NCBI GenBank assembly: GCA_019323575.1
Contig: JAHWHB010000029.1
Coordinates: 1 to 33,303 of the forward strand
Source: Candidatus Woesearchaeota archaeon
Lineage (GTDB): Archaea > Nanobdellota > Nanobdellia > Woesearchaeales > ARS49
Direction: 5' to 3'
DNA length: 33,303 nt
Shown: positions 28,065-33,303 of the stretch, one piece after another
Layout of the letters: each line of letters starts with the position of its first letter
Position numbering within the stretch: position 1 is the stretch's first letter
The notes under the pieces: generated by a model
Told to the model about the DNA's origin: nothing
The model's input: the letters and a program-made list of their open reading frames with translations, nothing else
The model's database searches: none
Translations under genes and position numbers: made by a program

Positions 28065-29681
28065 GTGCAGACGAAATACATAATCGTAACAGGAGGAGTT
28101 CTATCGGGATTAGGGAAAGGAATCGCAACAGCCTCCATAGCAAGACTTCTAAAAAACAACAAAAAAATAGTCACAATCAAATGCGACGGCTACCTCAACG
28201 TAGACCCAGGAACAATGAATCCAATAGAACACGGAGAGGTATTTGTACTAGCGGACGGCGGAGAGGTAGACATGGACTTCGGGCACTATGAGCGATTTCT
28301 CGGAATAACCTGCAAATCAGAATGGAACCTCACATCGGGCAAAATATTCAACAGAGTGGTCGCAAACGAAAGAGAAGGAAAATACCTGGGAAAAACAATA
28401 CAGATATTCCCGCACATAACAGAAGAAATCAAAGAATGGTGGAAAACATTACAAAAAACAGAAAACGCAGACATAATGACAATAGAAATAGGAGGAACAG
28501 TAGGAGACATTGAGAACTCGTGGTTTGTAGAAGCAGCAAGACAACTAAAAAAACAAGTCGGATCACAAAACGTAGCATACATACATCTAACTTACGTGCC
28601 CTTCTTCGAAACAGTAGGAGAACCAAAAACAAAACCAGCACAGAGAGACATAGCATTACTAAGAGAAAAAGGAATAACACCAGACATCGTAATCTGCAGA
28701 AGCAAAAACGCGCTTCCAAAGAAAATAAAAGAAAAAATATCACTGTTCTGCGACATAGAAGAAAACAACATAATAACAGGAAAAGACATCAACTGCATCT
28801 ACGAAGTGCCAATACTTTTCAAAGAAGAAGGAATTCTTGAAAGACTAAAAGAAAAACTCAAAATTGAAACAGAAGGAGACCTGACAGAATGGACAAAACT
28901 AGTCCAGAACATAAAAACTCCAAAAAATCAGACAACAATAGCAATCTGCGGAAAATATACAGAGCTAAAAGACAGCTATGCAAGCATAATAGAGGCACTA
29001 ACACACGCAGGAGCCCACTGCAATACAAAAGTAAACCTTAAATGGATAGAGACAACCGACATAGAAACAGTAAAACAAAAAGTAGAAGACGCACTAAAAG
29101 GCGTTGACGGTGTCCTAATACCCGGCGGATTCGGCTCAAGAGGAGTGGAAGGAAAAATAAGCATAATTAAACACATAAGAGAAAACAACATACCATTTCT
29201 AGGTATCTGCTATGGACTGCAGCTGGCAGTAATAGAATTCGCAAGAAACGTGTGCAAACTAGAAGGAGCACACTCAATAGAAATCGATGAAAAAACAAAA
29301 CACCCAGTGATAGACTACATACCAGAACAAAGAAACATAAAATCAAAAGGCGGAACAATGAGACTAGGAGGGTGCACAGCAGTACTGCAAAAAGGAACAA
29401 AAGTGCAGGCGCTGTATAACGCAGACACTGCACTAGAACGCCACAGGCACAGATACGAAGTAAACCCGGCATACCATGAACAACTCACAAAAAACGGAAT
29501 GATATTCTCAGGCATGTCAGAAAACAAGCAACTAGTAGAGTACATAGAACTGGAAAAACACCCATTTTTCGTAGCCACACAAGCCCACAACGAGCTAACA
29601 TCAAAGCTAGAAAAGCCAAACCCCCTCTTTTTAGGCTTTGTACACGCCTCACTTAACAAAACGTTTAAAAACCAATCATAG
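28065..29681 (+). CDS. pyrG: CTP synthase
   Basis: This 538-residue enzyme makes CTP from UTP, ATP and glutamine. The N-terminal synthetase has TKYIIVTGGVLSGLGKGI and KCDGYLNVDPGTMNPIEHGE. The C-terminal glutamine amidotransferase has PGGFGSRGVEGK and FLGICYGLQLAVIEFARN with the catalytic Cys382. HPFFVATQAHNEL lies near the end. Length and motif order are normal. The start is a leaderless GTG. The TATA box of secF lies inside its last codons. Confidence 0.97.
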   Translation: MQTKYIIVTGGVLSGLGKGIATASIARLLKNNKKIVTIKCDGYLNVDPGTMNPIEHGEVFVLADGGEVDMDFGHYERFLGITCKSEWNLTSGKIFNRVVANEREGKYLGKTIQIFPHITEEIKEWWKTLQKTENADIMTIEIGGTVGDIENSWFVEAARQLKKQVGSQNVAYIHLTYVPFFETVGEPKTKPAQRDIALLREKGITPDIVICRSKNALPKKIKEKISLFCDIEENNIITGKDINCIYEVPILFKEEGILERLKEKLKIETEGDLTEWTKLVQNIKTPKNQTTIAICGKYTELKDSYASIIEALTHAGAHCNTKVNLKWIETTDIETVKQKVEDALKGVDGVLIPGGFGSRGVEGKISIIKHIRENNIPFLGICYGLQLAVIEFARNVCKLEGAHSIEIDEKTKHPVIDYIPEQRNIKSKGGTMRLGGCTAVLQKGTKVQALYNADTALERHRHRYEVNPAYHEQLTKNGMIFSGMSENKQLVEYIELEKHPFFVATQAHNELTSKLEKPNPLFLGFVHASLNKTFKNQS

Positions 29682-29695
29682 TTCCGCCATAAAAG

Positions 29696-30598
29696 GTGGT
29701 TTATTTGTCAATAAAAAACACAATATTAAATTTTTACGACCATCAGTACAAAAAGCTGATGATATTCAGCTTTATAATAGTCATAGCCTGCATAATAACA
29801 CTATTCGCAGTAAAATCAACAACAGGCGAATACTTCCAGAAAGGCGTTTCTTTAAAAGGCGGAATAACAATGACCGTGCCATTAGACAGCACGGTAAACA
29901 TAAACGAAATTGAAAACGCGCTGGGCAGCAGATATCCAAAAGCAGACATAGGAGTAAGAGAGATAACAGAAGGAGGCAGACCAGCAGCACTAATAATAGA
30001 AGCAGCAGACATAACAGCACAAGACCTAGAAACAACACTCCCAGAACTCGGAATATCCCTAAAACAAGGAGAATACAGCATAGAAAGCATGGGCAGCAGC
30101 CTAGGACAAAGATTCTTCTCACAAACAATCAAAGCACTAATAATAGCATTCATAGCAATGGCACTAGTGGTATTCCTAACATTCAGGTCAGTAGTGCCAT
30201 CTTTATTCGTCATATTAACAGCAGCATCAGACATAGTATCAACACTGGCAGTAGTAGGACTTTTGGGAATAAAAATGAGCACAGCAGGAATCGCAGCGCT
30301 GTTAATGCTTATAGGTTACTCAGTAGACACAGACATCCTTCTCACCACAAAAGTGCTAAAAAGAAAATCAGAAGGCGGAACAATATTTGAACGCATAAAA
30401 GGAGCACTAAGAACAGGACTAACAATGACAGCAACAGCAATAATAGCAGCAACAATAGGCCTTTTCTTCGCACAATCAGACACAATCAAACAAATCATGC
30501 TCATAACAGTAATAGGACTAGCATTTGACCTCATATACACCTGGTTCCAAAACGCAGGAATCCTAAGGTGGTATTTGGAGAGAAAGCATGGAAATTAA
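29696..30598 (+). CDS. secF: Protein export membrane protein SecF
   Basis: This 300-residue protein has the SecF plan: one N-terminal helix, an outer domain with GVSLKGGITMTVPLD, then five helices. They include FRSVVPSLFVILTAASDIVS and LMLIGYSVDTDILLTTKVLK, the RND-type core. With SecD it pulls proteins out of the Sec channel using the ion gradient. The GTG at 29696 is about 29 bases from a TTTAAA inside pyrG. A TTG three codons later has a better-placed GGTGG, so the exact start is open. The end overlaps secD by 11 bases. SecF before SecD is an order known in archaea. Confidence 0.95.
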   Translation: MVYLSIKNTILNFYDHQYKKLMIFSFIIVIACIITLFAVKSTTGEYFQKGVSLKGGITMTVPLDSTVNINEIENALGSRYPKADIGVREITEGGRPAALIIEAADITAQDLETTLPELGISLKQGEYSIESMGSSLGQRFFSQTIKALIIAFIAMALVVFLTFRSVVPSLFVILTAASDIVSTLAVVGLLGIKMSTAGIAALLMLIGYSVDTDILLTTKVLKRKSEGGTIFERIKGALRTGLTMTATAIIAATIGLFFAQSDTIKQIMLITVIGLAFDLIYTWFQNAGILRWYLERKHGN

Positions 30599-32306
30599 GA
30601 AACTAATCTGGAATTTCAGAGTAATGATTCTGATAATCTGCCTAGTATTAGGATTCTTTGCAATAAACCCAAACCCATGGAACCAAGGAGTGACAATCAA
30701 AGCAATAGCAAGAAACAGCAGCGCAGAACTAGCAGGATTTGAACAGCCAAAAGCAGCACTAGCTCCAATGGCGCACGAAAGAATAATAGCAATGAACAAC
30801 AAACCAATCAAAGACCTGCAAGCATACTACGACTTCACATCAAAACTAGAACCAGACCAAACAATCCAGATAAAAACAAACAAAAAAACATACCAATTAA
30901 CAGTAAAACCACAATATAAAACAACAATACTAAACGAAACAGAAATAGTTCTCATCAACGAAACAAAAGAAGTAAACGAAACCATAAACGGAACAACAGT
31001 CCTAGTCAACAAAACAACAGAAAAAGAAGTAGAACAACAAAAAACACTAACAGAAACCATAGGCATAGAACCACTAGGATTCAGCCTGGCACCAGCACCA
31101 ACAAGCAATTTACGAAAAGGACTAGACCTACAGGGCGGAACAAGAGTACTGCTAAGACCGGCAGAAGAAACAAGCAGAGAAACACTCACCTTAATGATTG
31201 ATTCACTAAAAGAAAGACTAAACGTCTACGGACTAGGCGACGTAGTAGTCACAGAAGTATCAGACTCACCAGACTTCCTAGGAGGAGAAAGATACATACT
31301 AGTAGAAATAGCAGGAGCAACAGAAGAAGAAGTAAGAGAATTGCTCGGCAAGCAAGGAAAGTTTGAAGCAAAAATAGGAAACGACACAGTATTCAAAGGA
31401 GGACAAGACATAACATACGTGTGCAGAACAGCACAATGCTCAGGCATCGACCCAAACAGAGGATGCGGAAGAAACGAAGAAGGATGGGGATGCTCATTCA
31501 TGTTCTCAATCACACTAAGCCCAGAAGCAGCAAAAAGACAGGCAGACCTAACAAGAGACCTGAAAGTAATCTCAGGAAGCCTTTCAGAACAACTAGTGCT
31601 GTTTTTGGACAACCAGGAAGTAGACCGGCTAAACATAGCAGCGGAACTAAGAGGAAGAGAGACAACAGACATAGCAATAACAGGAGGAGGAACAGGACCA
31701 ACAGAACAAGCAGCAATGGAAAATGCGCTAAAAAGCATGAAAAGACTGCAAACAATACTAATAACAGGCTCGCTACCAGTAAAAATAGAAGTAGACAGAA
31801 TAGACAACATATCACCAATCCTAGGAAAAGAATTCCTCAAAAACGCATTCATAGTAGGCCTGCTGGCACTAGCAGGAGTAGCAATAGTACTAATGATAGT
31901 CTACAGAAAAATAATCATAGCAATCCCAATCATAATAACAGCACTATCAGAAATCTTCCTAACACTCGCAATGGCAGCACTAATAGGCTGGAACATAGAC
32001 CTAGCAGCAATAGCAGGACTAATACTAGCAGTAGGAACAGGAGTAAACGACCAAATCGTCATAACCGACGAAGCCACAAGCGGAGGCGAAGGCCACGCAT
32101 ACAACTGGAAAGAAAAAATAAAACGAGCATTCTTCATAATATTCAGCGCATACCTGACAATAGTAGTAGCAATGCTTCCTCTAATGTTCGCAGGAGCAGG
32201 ACTATTGAAAGGATTCGCAATAACAACAATACTAGCAGTAACAATCGGAGTACTAATAACCAGACCGGCATACGGAGCAATAGTCGGAATACTGCTAGAA
32301 AAATAA
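30588..32306 (+). CDS. secD: Protein export membrane protein SecD with PDZ-like insert
   Basis: This 572-residue protein has an N-terminal helix, then a PDZ-like segment at about residues 35-105 (IIAMNNKPIKDLQAYYDF). A Thr/Asn/Glu-rich linker follows, then GLDLQGGTRVLLRP at about 178-191 starts the usual SecD first outer domain. Five helices form the end (AVGTGVNDQIVITDEATSGG). A four-Cys loop (CRTAQCSG, then GCGRNEEGWGC) lies in the outer domain and may form disulfides. The insert makes it longer than simple archaeal SecD proteins. It overlaps secF by 11 bases and acts with it. Confidence 0.93.
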   Translation: MEIKKLIWNFRVMILIICLVLGFFAINPNPWNQGVTIKAIARNSSAELAGFEQPKAALAPMAHERIIAMNNKPIKDLQAYYDFTSKLEPDQTIQIKTNKKTYQLTVKPQYKTTILNETEIVLINETKEVNETINGTTVLVNKTTEKEVEQQKTLTETIGIEPLGFSLAPAPTSNLRKGLDLQGGTRVLLRPAEETSRETLTLMIDSLKERLNVYGLGDVVVTEVSDSPDFLGGERYILVEIAGATEEEVRELLGKQGKFEAKIGNDTVFKGGQDITYVCRTAQCSGIDPNRGCGRNEEGWGCSFMFSITLSPEAAKRQADLTRDLKVISGSLSEQLVLFLDNQEVDRLNIAAELRGRETTDIAITGGGTGPTEQAAMENALKSMKRLQTILITGSLPVKIEVDRIDNISPILGKEFLKNAFIVGLLALAGVAIVLMIVYRKIIIAIPIIITALSEIFLTLAMAALIGWNIDLAAIAGLILAVGTGVNDQIVITDEATSGGEGHAYNWKEKIKRAFFIIFSAYLTIVVAMLPLMFAGAGLLKGFAITTILAVTIGVLITRPAYGAIVGILLEK

Positions 32307-32331
32307 AAAATCCCTGTTGGAATTTTTTAAA

Positions 32332-32352
32332 GTTGCAAACAATATTTGCAAC
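32332..32352. promoter_or_regulatory. Palindrome upstream of rqcH
   Basis: GTTGCAAA (32332-32339) and TTTGCAAC (32345-32352) are exact complements around CAATA. The site ends 14 bases before the rqcH TATA box. It is a plausible operator, or part of the secD terminator, since a T-run precedes it. Confidence 0.4.
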
Positions 32353-32365
32353 AAATAAGGCAAAC

Positions 32366-32371
32366 TTTAAA
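32366..32371 (+). promoter_or_regulatory. TATA box of rqcH (leaderless)
   Basis: TTTAAA is centred 27.5 bases before the ATG at 32396. Confidence 0.5.
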
Positions 32372-32395
32372 TTCTAAATCTGCAGCCTTAATTAA

Positions 32396-33303
32396 ATGAA
32401 AACAGAACTAAACTTCCTCGAACTACACTTTCTCATCGAAGAATTACAAGAATTAATCGGAGGAAGAATAGACAACATCTACCAACCAAACGGGCTAATA
32501 CTGCAAATACACAAATCAGGAAAAGGAAAACAATTATTGCAGATAACAGACAAAGCAATGTTTCTGGCAAAAGAAAAACCAGAAACAGAAAAACCAACAG
32601 CACTATGCTCAACACTAAGAAAATACCTAAAAGGAAAAAAAATAACTGAAATCAAGCAGATAAACAGCGAAAGAATAGCAAAAATAACACTACAAACACA
32701 AAAAGAGAAATTTCACTTGTTTATTGAGCTGTTTTCAAACGGAAACATGGTATTAACAGATGAGAACCAGAAGATACTGGCAGCAAAAGAAGAAAGAGCA
32801 TGGAAAGACAGAGAAATAAGACGAGGAAAAACATACCAGCTCCCGCCACAAAAGCAGAATTTGTTTGAACTCACAGAAGTGCCAAAAGAAGAAAAAGAAC
32901 TTGCAAGCGCTGGTTTTGGGAAATTGCTGGCAAAAGAGATAATCGCAAGAGGAAGCTACAGAGAACTCCTAAAAGAAAAGAAAAACCCAAGAATTTACAG
33001 CGACGGGGAAATGAGCCCAATAAAACTCGAACAATACAAAGAAACAGGCAAAACATACAAAACATTCTCGGAAATACTTGACAAGTATCTGACTAAAAAC
33101 CTGCAGACAAAAAAAGAAGAGAAAGCAAGCAGAGCATACGAACAAAAAAGAGCAAAAATGCAAGAAATAATAGACGTACAGACAAAAACAAAAGAAGAAC
33201 AAGAAAAAAAAGCAATAGAACAACAAAGAAAAGGCGAACTGATTTATGAGCATTATCAGGAGCTAAAGGAGATACTGGAAGAGATAAACAAAGCAAAAGC
33301 AAA
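32396..33303 (+). CDS. rqcH: RqcH/NEMF homologue, NFACT family (partial, runs off the window)
   Basis: The frame runs from the ATG to the window edge, giving 302 residues of a longer protein. The NFACT-N domain is clear: FLELHFLIEELQELIGGRID, NIYQPNGLILQIHKSGKGKQ, and HLFIELFSNGNMVLTDENQK. A helical part leads to a coiled coil (KEEKASRAYEQKRAKMQEII) and the edge. The family binds the peptidyl-tRNA left on split large subunits and, in bacteria and eukaryotes, adds C-terminal tails in ribosome quality control. The catalytic NFACT-R domain would lie beyond the window. The start appears leaderless. Confidence 0.92.
   Translation, partial: MKTELNFLELHFLIEELQELIGGRIDNIYQPNGLILQIHKSGKGKQLLQITDKAMFLAKEKPETEKPTALCSTLRKYLKGKKITEIKQINSERIAKITLQTQKEKFHLFIELFSNGNMVLTDENQKILAAKEERAWKDREIRRGKTYQLPPQKQNLFELTEVPKEEKELASAGFGKLLAKEIIARGSYRELLKEKKNPRIYSDGEMSPIKLEQYKETGKTYKTFSEILDKYLTKNLQTKKEEKASRAYEQKRAKMQEIIDVQTKTKEEQEKKAIEQQRKGELIYEHYQELKEILEEINKAKA

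Noticed and set aside
31421..32377. Long Arg/Asn/Thr-rich frame overlapping secD
   Set aside because: It is an alternate frame of secD with low-complexity composition and no start signals.

Overview
This window is archaeal. It carries RNA polymerase subunits Rpo11 and Rpo7, Spt4, the uL1-uL10-P1 stalk operon, eS24, eS31, an archaeal CCA-adding enzyme, SecF/SecD, an RqcH/NEMF homologue, and TATA boxes placed about 26 bases before many start codons. Short genes, A/T-rich DNA, many small membrane proteins and the type of small winged-helix regulators suggest a DPANN-type archaeon, perhaps Woesearchaeota or Pacearchaeota. That placement is inference; no 16S gene is present.

Layout. 1-3.05 kb: end of an unknown gene, an EF-hand lipoprotein, a small membrane protein, a PAC2-family proteasome chaperone and a membrane-anchored protein with three six-cysteine repeats. 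3.05-6.5 kb: an unusual island with long noncoding stretches, three coiled-coil or winged-helix proteins, an array of GGGAC-N-GTCCC dyads, a very A-rich tract, and two short words (TAGGCAC and AAAGTGAG) that cluster here and run on into rsmE. 6.5-13.3 kb: rsmE, rpo11, a conserved hypothetical, a cis-prenyltransferase, the ribosomal stalk operon, a coiled-coil protein, a two-domain triphosphate-tunnel protein of foreign-looking codon use, and a small regulator with its own palindromic operator. 13.4-20.5 kb: mostly minus-strand genes (PEP synthase with a helical partner, small membrane proteins, a NurA-like nuclease, a small export protein, CCA transferase) and divergent pcm. 20.6-23.7 kb: an antiporter-like protein, a PIN nuclease, and an Rpo7-Spt4-eS24-eS31 transcription/translation operon. 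23.7-25.3 kb: a GC-rich repeated segment that may encode a structured RNA, small membrane proteins, and an aberrant intron-containing tRNA-Thr. 25.3-33.3 kb: a paralogous anchored pair, a degenerate DHH protein, a site-2 protease, CTP synthase, SecF-SecD and the start of rqcH.

Most of the window is housekeeping: translation, transcription, protein export and quality control. Top-strand genes favour codons ending in A or C, and bottom-strand genes favour G or T, so codon choice follows the DNA strand. The least ordinary parts are the 3.1-6.95 kb island and its repeats, the two-domain tunnel protein, the precisely repeated cysteine protein, the odd tRNA, and the GC-rich repeat near 23.8 kb.
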